Shown piece by piece: positions 1 to 7,980 of a stretch of 64,000 nt of DNA. The stretch comes from Methylobacterium sp. SyP6R. Lineage in GTDB: Bacteria; Pseudomonadota; Alphaproteobacteria; Rhizobiales; Beijerinckiaceae. The DNA lies in the NCBI RefSeq assembly GCF_019216885.1, contig NZ_JAAQRC020000001.1, positions 1,054,001 through 1,118,000 of the forward strand, given 5' to 3'. Numbering within the stretch: position 1 is the first letter of the stretch; each line of letters begins with the position of its first letter. A program made the translations under genes and the position numbers. The notes below the pieces were generated by a model, which was given only the letters and a program-made list of their open reading frames with translations, searched no databases and was not told the origin of the DNA.

Positions 1-304
1 CGACGAGGGAACGGACGCGAATGCCAGCCGGGCGATCCAGGGCATCGTCACGGGGATCGGCTTCCTGGGCGCCGGCGTGATCGTCAAGCGCGAGGGCCAC
101 GGCCGGGTGCACGGCCTCACCACCGCCGCGGCGATCTGGGTGACGGCGGCGCTCGGCATCGTCTGCGGCCTCGGCGCCTATCGCCCGCTGGCGCTCGGCA
201 CGGGCTTCCTCCTCGCGACCCTGATGGTCGGTGGCTTCGTCGACCGGGCCATCGACGAGAGGCGGAAGAGGGCGGAGGGTGGGAGTGCGGGTCGGGACGG
301 GTGA
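1..304 (+). CDS. MgtC/SapB family membrane protein, C-terminal part (5' end outside window)
   Basis: The reading frame is open from base 2 of the window, so the gene starts to the left. The visible protein has the MgtC-family core motif GIGFLGAGVIVK, followed about 15 residues later by GLTTAAAIWVTAALG, and a further hydrophobic helix. These are the second half of the conserved transmembrane domain. The family has been linked to survival in low magnesium and to membrane potential control; the specific role here is unknown. The tail is short and charged (ERRKRAEGG), so there is no ACT-like C-terminal extension of the kind seen in longer members. It converges on the small gene at 322-558, with only 17 bases between the two stops. 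Confidence 0.85.
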   Translation, partial: DEGTDANASRAIQGIVTGIGFLGAGVIVKREGHGRVHGLTTAAAIWVTAALGIVCGLGAYRPLALGTGFLLATLMVGGFVDRAIDERRKRAEGGSAGRDG

Positions 305-321
305 GAGCGTCAGGGGCGTGT

Positions 322-558
322 CTATCGAGGCTCCGGCGACATCGTCAGGACGAGGGAGGCCTCCAGCACGCGCCGGCCCGATGCATCCCGCACGGAGGCC
401 TGGCAGCGCGATGCCTCGCCGGTGCAGGCCTCGGCGCTCATCATCTCGATCAGTGCAGATCGGACATAGTCGCGCGCCGCCTCCAGACCGGGCAGATCGA
501 CCCCCACGTCGTCAATGACGGCGATGCCATCGAACCTGTCGACGTAGTAGAGGGGCAT
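322..558 (-). CDS. DUF6894-type small protein
   Basis: This is a 78-residue protein of the kind common in Methylobacterium and other Rhizobiales. It starts MPLYYVDRFDG, matching the family pattern MPxYxFDxxDG, followed by a conserved aspartate/leucine stretch (DDVGVDLPGLEAARDY) and a helix. The function of the family is unknown. The ATG at 556-558 is preceded by AAAGGTGACCC, a reasonable ribosome binding site. A second member of the same family lies at 17651-17902. There is no signal peptide, so it is probably cytoplasmic. Confidence 0.75.
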   Translation of the reverse strand: MPLYYVDRFDGIAVIDDVGVDLPGLEAARDYVRSALIEMMSAEACTGEASRCQASVRDASGRRVLEASLVLTMSPEPR

Positions 559-647
559 TGGGTCACCTTTCGTGAATACCGGCGTAGGACATACCGGTCT
601 CTCAGGGAAAGGTTCCCGGCGCCGTGCTCCGGGCCCTGCGCCGACTT

Positions 648-920
648 TCAGCCGCGCGGCTGCATGTTCCGGCTCAGGTCGATCAGCTCGCGCTGCACCT
701 GCCGGTCGAGGTCGCTCGGCGCGTCGCCGGTGACGGCCACCACGATGCGCTGGCGGGCCTCTTCGAGGAAGGCGGTCGCTTCGCGGCGGTCTCCCCGCAG
801 ATACAGCGATCCGAGCTTCTTCTCCCGCCAGAGGACCGAGATGATGAACTCGCCCGGCGCGACTTCCTCCAGCTCGATCTGGAGCGGGGTTCCCTGGGGA
901 GGATGGCCTTCGTGCGCCAT
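648..920 (-). CDS. hypothetical protein
   Basis: The frame encodes about 90 residues from the internal ATG at 918-920 (MAHEGHPPQG), or 109 residues if translation starts at 977. I prefer the inner start because the first 19 residues are low-complexity and no ribosome binding site precedes the outer one, but the inner one also lacks a strong site. The product has an alternating beta-strand pattern (IELEEVAPGEFIISVLWREKKLGSLYL) and then an amphipathic helix. It is probably a small globular cytoplasmic protein. I do not recognise a family. Confidence 0.5.
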   Translation of the reverse strand: MAHEGHPPQGTPLQIELEEVAPGEFIISVLWREKKLGSLYLRGDRREATAFLEEARQRIVVAVTGDAPSDLDRQVQRELIDLSRNMQPRG

Positions 921-1086
921 GATGCCGGGTTGCGCCGTGAGAGAAGCGACCGGGACCGGGCGCCTTGCGCAGCCCATAGCGCGAAATCGGGCGGCGGGGT
1001 ACCGCGATCTCGCGGCCGGATCACCGTAAATCCCGCACCGTCACACCTGCGCTGCCGACCCGACGCGCGCCGGCCGCGCTCCCGCC

Positions 1087-1116
1087 AAAAAAGAAGCCGC
1101 CCTCGCGAGCGGCTTC
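1087..1116 (-). terminator. Rho-independent terminator reading leftwards
   Basis: An 8-bp stem (GAAGCCGC at 1093-1100, GCGGCTTC at 1109-1116) encloses an 8-base loop. On the minus strand it is followed immediately by a run of six T (bases 1087-1092 are A on the plus strand). The orientation implies a minus-strand transcript entering from the right. The only candidate reading frame close enough is the tiny one at 1135-1200. Confidence 0.65.
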
Positions 1117-1134
1117 AGTCAGGGAGGAAACGCC

Positions 1135-1200
1135 CTAGGAGGGCAGCAGCACTACGCGGGAGCGCGATGCTGCATTGCAACAATTCATCTCGCGCCGCAT
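1135..1200 (-). CDS. possible 21-residue peptide ORF upstream of a terminator
   Basis: A short minus-strand frame, MRREMNCCNAASRSRVVLLP plus S, begins at 1200 with AGGGCGGAACG just upstream as a possible Shine-Dalgarno site. It stops 18 bases before the terminator hairpin at 1087-1116. It has two adjacent cysteines and four arginines. Nothing else explains a terminator in this place. It could equally be the end of a small untranslated RNA. There is no homology support. Confidence 0.25.
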   Translation of the reverse strand: MRREMNCCNAASRSRVVLLPS

Positions 1201-1385
1201 CGTTCCGCCCTGCGGCGTGCTTTCGCCGGGGCCCGGACGGCACCGGCCCGATCTCCCGCGAGACATGATCGCCGGCAAGGCATCGGGCGGTCGTCGTGCC
1301 GCAGGGCGCAAGCCGTCGCGCCTTCGAACTTCCCTCCGCGGCGGGCGTAGTCCCGGGACATCCATCCCTCTTGCGAGCCGAGGCC

Positions 1386-1766
1386 ATGAGCGACGACACC
1401 GACGTTCCCCCGCACCTGTCGGCACAACGCGCCGATCCGCCGGCCCCGGTCGACGCCCCGAAGCCCAACACCGCGATGCTCAAGGGCGACATCGATTCCG
1501 GCCGCAGCGGCGACAAGGTCGAGGTGTTCGATCCCGGCATGGCGATGCTCGGAACCTGCGAGGAGGCGGGCGGCAACGCCCTCTCGCCGAAGGACATCGC
1601 CCGGGCCCGCTTCGCCGAGATCAAGGAACGGTGGCGCTTGTCTCCCCGCAAACCGGGCTACGCCCACGACCATGCCGACCCGACGCTGGCCCTGTATGTC
1701 GGCTTCATCGGGGTTGCGGGGGTGGGCCTCTCCGCGGCGATCTGGCTCATGCGCGCCGCCGCGTGA
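1386..1766 (+). CDS. hypothetical protein with C-terminal membrane anchor
   Basis: A 126-residue product from the ATG at 1386 (MSDDTDVPPHLSAQRADPPA). An upstream in-frame start at 1296 would add 30 residues, but the inner start gives a typical hydrophilic N-terminus. The protein is proline- and aspartate-rich for about 100 residues. It ends in one hydrophobic helix (LALYVGFIGVAGVGLSAAIW) followed by a short positive tail, suggesting a tail-anchored membrane protein. The family is not recognised. It converges with the small gene at 1787-1906. Confidence 0.6.
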   Translation: MSDDTDVPPHLSAQRADPPAPVDAPKPNTAMLKGDIDSGRSGDKVEVFDPGMAMLGTCEEAGGNALSPKDIARARFAEIKERWRLSPRKPGYAHDHADPTLALYVGFIGVAGVGLSAAIWLMRAAA

Positions 1767-1786
1767 TCGCCGCGAACCGGCGGGCG

Positions 1787-1906
1787 TCAGGCCCGCCGGA
1801 ACGCCAACGCCGCCCGGACCGGCGCCGCCGCCAGGGTGAACAAGGCGCCGACCGTCAGGACGAGGGCGACGGAGAGGAGAGCGCCGAAGATGCCGATGAA
1901 ACGCAT
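1787..1906 (-). CDS. 39-residue single-pass membrane protein
   Basis: The peptide begins MRFIGIFGALLSVALVLTVG and continues hydrophobic to a basic C-terminus (AALAFRRA). GAGGCGG sits 5 bases before the ATG at 1904-1906, a strong ribosome binding site that decides this start over the longer frame beginning at 2011. It consists of one transmembrane helix and little else. Small inner-membrane proteins of this kind are often missed. The function is unknown. Confidence 0.5.
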   Translation of the reverse strand: MRFIGIFGALLSVALVLTVGALFTLAAAPVRAALAFRRA

Positions 1907-2572
1907 GGTGCCGCCTCGCTGGAACGGTGTCGGGCCGCGTCTCGGCGGCCGGGTCGGATGGCAGGACGCGCCGCAAACAAGGCAGGAGTGAGGACTCGAA
2001 GACACGCTCAAGCTTGAATCGCAAGGGTCGCGACACTCGGCCTCGCTACCGCCGGGCCGCGGGGTGACCGGGGCACGACACGCAGAACGCCCGCCGGAGG
2101 GTTAGGACCTCGGCGGGCGCTCCGTCATCGTGGATTGGGGAATCCGCTACTGTCCCGGAAACGTGCGGCCGGCACACCGGTTCCGGAGGAGGCGGACAGG
2201 CATCCGCAGGTTACCGGCCGATACGGCTTCCGGAAGAGTCCTTCCGGACGCCGTATCACCAGCCCGCGCGGTGAAGCCGTAGGCTTCACACGCCTGAGCG
2301 AAGCCGGTTTCCGCCTCGCGGAGCGATCAATCGGAAACCATATGAGACGCACCGTTCCGGTGCAGCCTCACCCCTGGACACCAAGCAGTCAGGGCCGGAT
2401 CGCCGCCGAGGCGTGCCAGGGCTTGCGGATGTCCCGCCGCCGATGATCCAGCCGGGACGAGCACTGCCCGGACCGGATGCGACGCGGGTCCATGATCCGT
2501 CCGCATCGGCCGATCGACGACATCTCGATCCAAAGAAATTTTTTCAGCCGGCACAACGGCCCGGCCCAAGCG
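1907..2572. other. gene-free stretch with several palindromes
   Basis: No convincing reading frame is seen. The stretch holds nested inverted repeats: GCCCGCCG/CGGCGGGC around 2089-2119, GATACGG/CCGTATC arms at 2220-2257 enclosing TTCCGGA repeats, GTGAAGCC/GGCTTCAC around 2270-2290, and GGTTTCCG/CGGAAACC around 2309-2340. The last two resemble intergenic palindromes typical of methylobacterial genomes. A related GATACGGTTTT...GGAAAACC segment occurs near 9915-9950. Confidence 0.55.
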
Positions 2573-2890
2573 TGGCGTCCCCGGCAGGGCTCGAACCTGC
2601 GACCCCAGGTTTCATACCACTTCGGCTTTCGCCGCCGCCGCGAGGCGTTCGTGGTCTGGACTATCCCTTCACCGTAGGCCCCCCGAGAATCCTCGAAGAG
2701 CCCTTAGGTGCCGCCCGTCTAGTCTCTACACCTTCCCGACCTGGCGGCCGGGCTTGGCTCGGGATCGGCGTGAGGCCGCGAACGGCTCGACGCTTTCCCC
2801 GACTTTGAGCGGATCCGCCGCGCGGTTTCCCGGCGCGACGCCCAATTCGGTTTAGGAAACCTGTGCTCTGTCCAGCTGAGCTACGGAGAC
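2573..2890 (-). tRNA. tRNA-Arg(CCU) split by a group I intron
   Basis: Exon 1 is 2854-2890 and exon 2 is 2573-2612, including an encoded CCA at 2573-2575. Joined, they form a complete cloverleaf: acceptor stem GTCTCCG/CGGGGAC, D stem GCTC/GAGC, anticodon stem CAGGT/ACCTG with loop TTCCTAA (anticodon CCT), and T arm GCAGG-TTCGAGC-CCTGC. The intron interrupts the loop right after the third anticodon base. Neither half alone is a usable tRNA, so arginine AGG decoding depends on splicing unless another gene exists elsewhere. A group I intron in tRNA-Arg(CCU) is known from Agrobacterium and other alphaproteobacteria. Confidence 0.93.
2613..2853 (-). ncRNA. self-splicing group I intron (241 nt) in tRNA-Arg
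   Basis: The intron starts after U36 of the anticodon and ends in G. An internal guide GGGAAACC (plus-strand 2824-2831) pairs with the 5' exon GGTTTCCT, giving the diagnostic U-G pair at the 5' splice site. Core elements are present in the right order: a Q-like GATCCCGAGCCAAGCC (2751-2766), an R-like AGAGACTAGACGG (2715-2727) and an S-like GATAGTCC (2658-2665). GACTA and TAGTC form P7. At 241 nt there is no room for a homing endonuclease gene. The size and site match the compact tRNA introns of alphaproteobacteria (IC3-like by inference). Confidence 0.92.
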
Positions 2891-2978
2891 CCACGGCGAG
2901 CCTCTTACCATCCCGGCCGCTTTCCGCCAACCTCGCCGATGAGGCGGCGGGCAGGCATTCACCACGGGCTTTTCCACC

Positions 2979-3779
2979 ATGAGAGGACGGATCGCGGCAA
3001 GTCTCGGCCTCGGCCTCGCGCTCCTCGCGGGGGCGGCGGCGGCGAGCCCGCGCGGGCGCGAGCCGCCGGCCTGCCGGGGCCGCATCGCCGCAGAGGACCG
3101 GATCGAGGCGGTGGCCGCGCGGGGCGAGCTCGTCCTCGCCTCCGGGCGGCGGGCGCGCCTCGACGGGGTGCGCTGGCCCGACGACCCGGCGGCGGCCGAG
3201 GCCGCGCGGGCCTGGCTCGCCGGGTTCGCGGGCCGGACGCTCGCCACCCGCGAGGCGCCGGAGCCCGACCGCTGGGGCCGAATCGTCCTGGACGCCGCCA
3301 CACAGGGTGGGGAGCCGGCCGACCTCGCCGGCGGGCTGGTGGCGGCCGGGCTGGTCGCGGTCGATGCCGGGGAGGGCGACAGCCTGTGCCGACCCGGCCT
3401 GCTGGCGCTGGAGGACGCGGCCCGCCGCCGGGGGCAGGGGCTCTGGGCGGCGGCACCCCCGGTGCCGACCGAGGAGGTGGCGCGGCTCGCGACGATGGTG
3501 GGCCGATTCGCGGTCGTGGAGGGGAGGGTGCGCAACGTCGGCGAGCGCGAGCGCCGCACCTACCTCAACTTCGCCCCTTTCGGTGCGGAAGGTGTTACGG
3601 TCACGGTGTCGAAACGCACTTGGCGGATCATGCTCGAACGTGGTTTCTCTTCCCCGGCGCTTCGGGGGCGGCGCGTGCGGGCTCGCGGCATCGTCGAGCT
3701 GTGGCGCGGGCCGACCCTGGATATCGGCGCGGCCGAGATGATCGAGATGCTGGACGAGGAGCAGGCGCCGCGGCGCTGA
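2979..3779 (+). CDS. thermonuclease (staphylococcal nuclease-like) family protein
   Basis: A 266-residue exported protein with a clear signal peptide (MRGRIAASLGLGLALLAGAA). Residues about 40-160 resemble an SNase/OB-fold domain: ARLDGVRWPDDP, then EPDRWGRIVLDA, then a LAGGLVAAGLVAV segment and LEDAARRRGQGLW near the end. In the family the catalytic positions are Arg, Glu and Arg. The Arg in DRWGR is kept, but the usual TPE glutamate segment reads WPDD, so activity is uncertain. A C-terminal beta-rich domain (about 165-260) follows. The gene ends 5 bases before the M48 protease gene, suggesting joint transcription of two envelope proteins. Confidence 0.7.
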   Translation: MRGRIAASLGLGLALLAGAAAASPRGREPPACRGRIAAEDRIEAVAARGELVLASGRRARLDGVRWPDDPAAAEAARAWLAGFAGRTLATREAPEPDRWGRIVLDAATQGGEPADLAGGLVAAGLVAVDAGEGDSLCRPGLLALEDAARRRGQGLWAAAPPVPTEEVARLATMVGRFAVVEGRVRNVGERERRTYLNFAPFGAEGVTVTVSKRTWRIMLERGFSSPALRGRRVRARGIVELWRGPTLDIGAAEMIEMLDEEQAPRR

Positions 3780-3784
3780 TCGCC

Positions 3785-5296
3785 ATGGGGTGGTCTTTCA
3801 CGCGAACACGGCCGGCCGGGGGCGCGGCCATCTTGTCAGCGGCAGCCATCGTGCCGGCGGCGGCGATCATGCCGGCGACGGTCTTGGCGCTGCTCGTCGC
3901 CGCCTGCACGTCGGACCAGACCGGCGCGCTGGCGCCGGTGGCGGCCGTCGTGCCGCCCGAGGCGCCGCGCACCACCGGGCGCGACCGGCCGGCCAACGAC
4001 GCCGACCACGCCAAGCTCGTGGCCTCGTTCGGCGGCGAGTACAAGGCGCCGTCGGCGTTGCGCCTCGTCAGCGACGTCACCGACCGCCTGGTCAAGGCGA
4101 CGGAGCGCCCGGACGAGACCTACGCGGTGACGCTGCTCGATTCGCCGGTGGTGAACGCCTTCGCGCTGCCGACCGGCCGGATCTACGTCACCCGCGGCCT
4201 GCTGGCGCTCGCCGACGACACCTCGGAGCTCGCCGCGGTGCTGGCGCACGAGATCGCCCACGTGACCCTGCGCCACGCCAGCGCCCGCACCGAGATGGCG
4301 CTCCGCTCCGAGCTCGTCAGCAAGGTCGTGGCCGACGTGCTCAACGATCCCGCGACCGGCGCCCTCTTGCAGGACCAGTCCCGCTTCGTGCTGGCCCGCT
4401 TCTCGCGCACCCAGGAATTCGAGGCCGACCAGACCGGGGTACGCACGTTGGCCCGCGCCGGCTACGACCCGTTCGGGGCCTCGCGCTTCCTCACCGCGCT
4501 CAACCGTACCACTGCGCTCCGCGCCGGGTCCGGGCTCAATTCCGAGCCCGACATGCTGGCGACCCATCCGAGCACGCCCGAGCGCATCACCCAGGTGACG
4601 CAGGCCGCGCGGCGCATCGGCGCCCCCGGCCTCGGCGTCGACGACCGCAACCGCTACCTCGCGGCGATCGACGGCATCGCCTACGGCGACAACCCGGCCG
4701 ACGGGCTGATCCGCGGCCGCCGCTTCATCCATCCGCGCCTCGGCGTCGCCTTCGAGGCGCCGGAGGGTTTCGGGCTCGACAACACCGCCCGCGCGGTGCT
4801 CGGCACCACCCCGGACGGCAAGAGCCGCCTCTTGTTCGACGCCGTCGAGACCAATGCCGGCCAGGGCCTCGAAGAGGTGCTGAAGGCGACCTGGAACGAC
4901 GCGATCGAGACCGGGAGCTTCGAGAACCGGATGCTGAACGGCTTTCCGGCGGTGACGGCGGTGTCGAAGGGCAAGGAGTGGTTCTTCCGCCTCGCCGCGG
5001 TACGGGTCGGCTCCAACACCTTCCGGATGATCATGGCCGCCAAGGGCGCGACCGATCCGGAGCCCGCCTTCGGCCGCTGGCTCGCCAGCATCGCCCTGGT
5101 GACCCCGGAGGAGGCGCGCAGCCTCAAGCCCCTGCGCATCCAGGTCGTGACCGCCGCCGCCGGCGACACCGTCGAGAGCCTGGCCCAGCGCATGACGGCG
5201 GTCGACCGGCCGCTCGAGCGTTTCCAGGTCCTCAACGGGCTCGACAAGGGCGTGCCGGTGCGCGCCGGCCTGCCCTACAAGCTGGTGGTCGAGTAG
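3785..5296 (+). CDS. M48 family metalloprotease, probable lipoprotein, with LysM-like tail
   Basis: A 503-residue protein. The zinc site is HEIAH at residues 155-159 and the third ligand is likely Glu213 in QEFEADQTG, the M48 (BepA/YfgC-type) arrangement. The N-terminus is hydrophobic and ends in LLVAAC, a lipobox, so the enzyme probably sits in the periplasm attached to a membrane. The last about 50 residues (GDTVESLAQRM...VLNGLDKG) look like a LysM-type peptidoglycan-binding fold. The family acts in outer-membrane protein quality control. The start at 3785 is the first ATG after the preceding gene; one at 3869 is possible but would remove the positive charges of the signal sequence. Confidence 0.85.
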   Translation: MGWSFTRTRPAGGAAILSAAAIVPAAAIMPATVLALLVAACTSDQTGALAPVAAVVPPEAPRTTGRDRPANDADHAKLVASFGGEYKAPSALRLVSDVTDRLVKATERPDETYAVTLLDSPVVNAFALPTGRIYVTRGLLALADDTSELAAVLAHEIAHVTLRHASARTEMALRSELVSKVVADVLNDPATGALLQDQSRFVLARFSRTQEFEADQTGVRTLARAGYDPFGASRFLTALNRTTALRAGSGLNSEPDMLATHPSTPERITQVTQAARRIGAPGLGVDDRNRYLAAIDGIAYGDNPADGLIRGRRFIHPRLGVAFEAPEGFGLDNTARAVLGTTPDGKSRLLFDAVETNAGQGLEEVLKATWNDAIETGSFENRMLNGFPAVTAVSKGKEWFFRLAAVRVGSNTFRMIMAAKGATDPEPAFGRWLASIALVTPEEARSLKPLRIQVVTAAAGDTVESLAQRMTAVDRPLERFQVLNGLDKGVPVRAGLPYKLVVE

Positions 5297-5371
5297 GGCG
5301 CGGAAACGGGGCGATCCGTGCCGTTGCCCCGCTTCTCAACCCGGATCGACCGTGCTATCTGGGCAGCCGCC

Positions 5372-5445
5372 GCGGGTGTAGCTCAATGGTAGAGCAGCAG
5401 CCTTCCAAGCTGAATACGAGGGTTCGATTCCCTTCACCCGCTCCA
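5372..5445 (+). tRNA. tRNA-Gly(UCC)
   Basis: Complete cloverleaf: acceptor GCGGGTG/CACCCGC, D stem GCTC/GAGC, anticodon loop CTTCCAA (anticodon TCC), T loop TTCGATT, and encoded CCA after discriminator T. The 3' half from 5399 onward, together with about 230 bases downstream, is repeated at 7091. Confidence 0.95.
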
Positions 5446-6290
5446 GCTTCTCCCCCCTTGCATCGCAGGGGCGTGGATTGACGTCACGCTGGGCTCGCGT
5501 TCCCGGCGCACCCTAAACCCGCTGCGGGAAGTCGTCCGGCCTCTGGTCCTTCGGGGATTTATGCGTCCTGTCCTGGTGAAGACGCCGTAGCGTCCTCCCG
5601 CCCGACACGACCCTTGGGCCCCGCCGGCAGCGCCGGGCGGGGCGTTTCGGGCCGGGCCTACGCGGCGAGCCAGGCGAAGCGTTCGGCATCGTCCCAGGCG
5701 CAAGCGGCGCCGAGCGACGCCGCGAACACGCCCGACAGGCGCCTGCGCTCGGCCTCGACCACCGGACCGTCCACGGCAACGGGCCGGCAGCGGGCGGCAA
5801 GGCCCGGCACGACGAAGTCCGGATTGTGGAGCGCGTGATCGGAGGCTTCCGTGAAGAACGGACGGTCGCCCCAGTCGAGGTAGCTCTCAGCGGACAGGCC
5901 GTCGGCGAGCAGGATGTCGTGAGCATCGAGCTCGACGTGCCAGTAGGTGACCGAGGAGACCGCCTCGCGGGCGATGCTGGTGCCGTTGATCAGGCACATG
6001 ATCGGCACGAGATGGCCGCCCGCGCCATCCGCATCCGCCCCGACGAGGACCGGATGGCCGGGGGAGAGGCGGAGATCCCGGGCGGGCAGCCCCGGCCCGA
6101 AGGCACCGGCGCGGATGCGGACCGGCTGCTGGTCGTGAGGCAGGGTCCGGCCGCGTCCATCGAGATGGCGATGCCCGATCCAGGTGACGGGTCGCAGGGC
6201 GCCGGAGACGGTGACGGCGAGGTCGCCGACCCATAGATCCTCCACCGCCACGTCGCCGCGCGCCGTGCTGATCCGGCTGCCTGTGACAAA
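5399..6290. repeat. Hint-unit repeat, copy 1
   Basis: It starts inside the tRNA-Gly anticodon stem, runs through about 210 bases of non-coding DNA and then through the whole Hint-coding part of the gene at 5658-6683. It is nearly identical to 7091-7980. Similarity stops abruptly at about the codons just before the Hint cysteine. The non-coding part includes hairpins GACGC/GCGTC near 5580 and a long GCCCCGCC...GGCGGGGC palindrome near 5620-5646 downstream of the Hint stop. Confidence 0.85.
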
Positions 6291-6683
6291 GCATACGGCG
6301 ACAGGGTTTGCTGCAATGTCTGCGGATTGCGCCTGTGTAAAGGTTGAGGTCGGTGGTGAAGTGCTGCCGTCGAAAATTATTCTTGTATATCTAGCATTAT
6401 AAAAGACGCTATCTGATGGCGATTTTATGAATAAATTGAGATAACTATAATCTTCTGAAGGCTGCCCTTGGGTTAAATTAATATTATAGTATGTGGTTCT
6501 ATCGATATTGAATTCCTTAAGGACAGTCCCGCTGGAAATTATTTTGCCGCCCGCTATGATATTTATATCATAAACTCGCATATTGCTGTAATCAATGATT
6601 AACGATCCGCTCGCTGGAATGGTACTTCCGTCGCTCTGGTTTATAAGCTGTGAGCTAAAAGAATAAGAATAAACGGTGGCCAC
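5658..6683 (-). CDS. Hint-domain protein, paralogue 1
   Basis: A 341-residue protein. Residues 1-125 are a beta-rich, AT-coded N-terminal domain containing YSYSF and the pattern GSLIIDYSNMRVYDINIIAG. A Hedgehog/intein (Hint_2-type) domain begins at Cys131 (CFVTGSRISTARGDVAVEDL), with LSPGHPVLV carrying the block-B-like histidine, and runs to the C-terminus. Hint domains cleave themselves at the leading cysteine. No extein follows, so this is not an intein. The GTG at 6681-6683 is chosen because GGGGAGAA precedes it and the resulting N-terminus (MATVYSYSF) matches paralogue 2. No signal peptide is visible. Confidence 0.82.
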   Translation of the reverse strand: MATVYSYSFSSQLINQSDGSTIPASGSLIIDYSNMRVYDINIIAGGKIISSGTVLKEFNIDRTTYYNINLTQGQPSEDYSYLNLFIKSPSDSVFYNARYTRIIFDGSTSPPTSTFTQAQSADIAANPVAVCFVTGSRISTARGDVAVEDLWVGDLAVTVSGALRPVTWIGHRHLDGRGRTLPHDQQPVRIRAGAFGPGLPARDLRLSPGHPVLVGADADGAGGHLVPIMCLINGTSIAREAVSSVTYWHVELDAHDILLADGLSAESYLDWGDRPFFTEASDHALHNPDFVVPGLAARCRPVAVDGPVVEAERRRLSGVFAASLGAACAWDDAERFAWLAA

Positions 6684-7090
6684 GACGTTCTCCCCAGAGC
6701 ACTCAATTTTCATATTATGTATTTTTCAGGTTGCAATCTGTCCCGCAACATCCAATTTAAGAGTTGCAAACAAACAACGAACCGTAGACCAAAAAGAGAA
6801 CATCGCCTGGCCCCACGGATAGTTACTGCTTTCCACCCATCCGGCCATGGCGCATCCTAACAGATGACGAAGTGCAATTATCCTCCAGGGGAAGTCAGGC
6901 CGCCACGCCGCGCGATCGACAGCGGTAGGGCAGGGCGCCTGAACGGGGGGCTTGGCCGGAACGGACATCCGCTCCCACCCGATCAATCGACGGCTTAGCG
7001 GTTCATCATCGCACTCGAAACTCCTCCCCAGGGCATGGTGGTTAGGTTCGCGACGAGGAATGAGGCGCAGCAGGATCAAAGGCTTAGCTG
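6684..7090. other. intergenic region upstream of Hint paralogue 1
   Basis: The first about 100 bases (6684-6790) are AT-rich and probably hold the promoter of the Hint gene; the rest is GC-rich. A minus-strand frame is open across much of it, but it runs on through the duplicated tRNA tail, has no ribosome binding site and matches nothing I know. I therefore do not call a gene. Confidence 0.4.
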
Positions 7091-7136
7091 AGCCTTCCAA
7101 GCTGAATACGAGGGCTCGATTCCCTTCACCCGCTCC
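7091..7136 (+). pseudogene. tRNA-Gly 3'-half fragment
   Basis: A copy of bases 5399-5445 of tRNA-Gly (anticodon loop to CCA) with a T-to-C change in the T arm (GGGCTCGAT for GGGTTCGAT) and a one-base difference in register. The 5' half, with the D arm and 5' acceptor strand, is missing, so it cannot make a tRNA. It marks the left edge of the second copy of the Hint-gene repeat unit. Confidence 0.85.
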
Positions 7137-7980
7137 AGCTTTCCCCCCTTGCAGAGCAAGGGCGTGGATTGACGTCACGCTGGGCTCGCGTTCCCGGCGC
7201 ACCTTAAACCCGCTGCGGGAAGTCGTCCGGCCTCTGGTCCTTCGGGGATTTATGCGTCCTGTCCTGGTGAAGACGCCGTAGCGTCTTCCCGCCCGACACG
7301 ACCCTTGGGCCCCGCCGGCAGCGCCGGGCGGGGCGTTTCGGGCCGGGACTACGCGGCGATCCAGGCGAAGCGCTCGGCCTCGTCCCAGGCGCAGGCCTCT
7401 CCGAGCGACGCGGCGAACACGCCCGACAGACGCTCGCGCTCGGCCTCGACCACCGGACCGTCCACGGCAACGGGCCGGCAGCGGGCGGCAAGGCCCGGCA
7501 CGACGAAGTCGGGATTGTGGAGCGCGTGATCGGAGCCTTCGGTGAAGAACGGGCGATCACCCCAGTCGAGATAGCTCTCGGCGGGCAGGCCCTCGGCGAA
7601 CAGGATATCGTGGGCGTCGAGTTCGATATGCCAGTAGGTGACCGACGAGACCGGCTCGCGGACGATGGTGGTGCCGTTGATCAGGCACATGATCGGCACG
7701 AGGTGGCCGCCCGCGCCATCCGCATCCGCCCCGACGAGCACCGGATGGCCGGGGGAAAGGGAGAGGTTCCGGGCGGGACGACCCGGCCCGAAGGCACCGG
7801 CGCGGACGCGGATCGGTTGCTGGTCATGAGGCACGACGCGGCCCTGCCCGTCGAGACGGCGGTGCCCGATCCAGGTGACAGGCCGAAGGGCACCGGAGGC
7901 GGTCACAGCCCGATCGCCGACCCGCAGGTTCTCGACGGCGACGTCACCGCGCGCCGTGCGGATTTGCGTGCCGGTGCAGA
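7091..7980. repeat. Hint-unit repeat, copy 2
   Basis: A direct repeat of 5399-6290, offset by about 1.69 kb, with scattered substitutions. It contains the tRNA-Gly 3' half, about 210 non-coding bases and the Hint-coding segment of the gene at 7349-8362. The sequence upstream of the Hint cysteine codon is unrelated to copy 1 at the DNA level. Confidence 0.85.

Noticed and set aside
2135..2446. 103-codon plus-strand frame between 1,907 and 2,572
   Set aside because: It consists of palindromic repeat DNA (TTCCGGA, GGTTTCC arms) with Arg/Pro-rich translation and no ribosome binding site.
6726..7202. 158-codon minus-strand frame upstream of Hint gene 1
   Set aside because: It runs through the duplicated tRNA tail, has no ribosome binding site, and shows no domain that I recognise.
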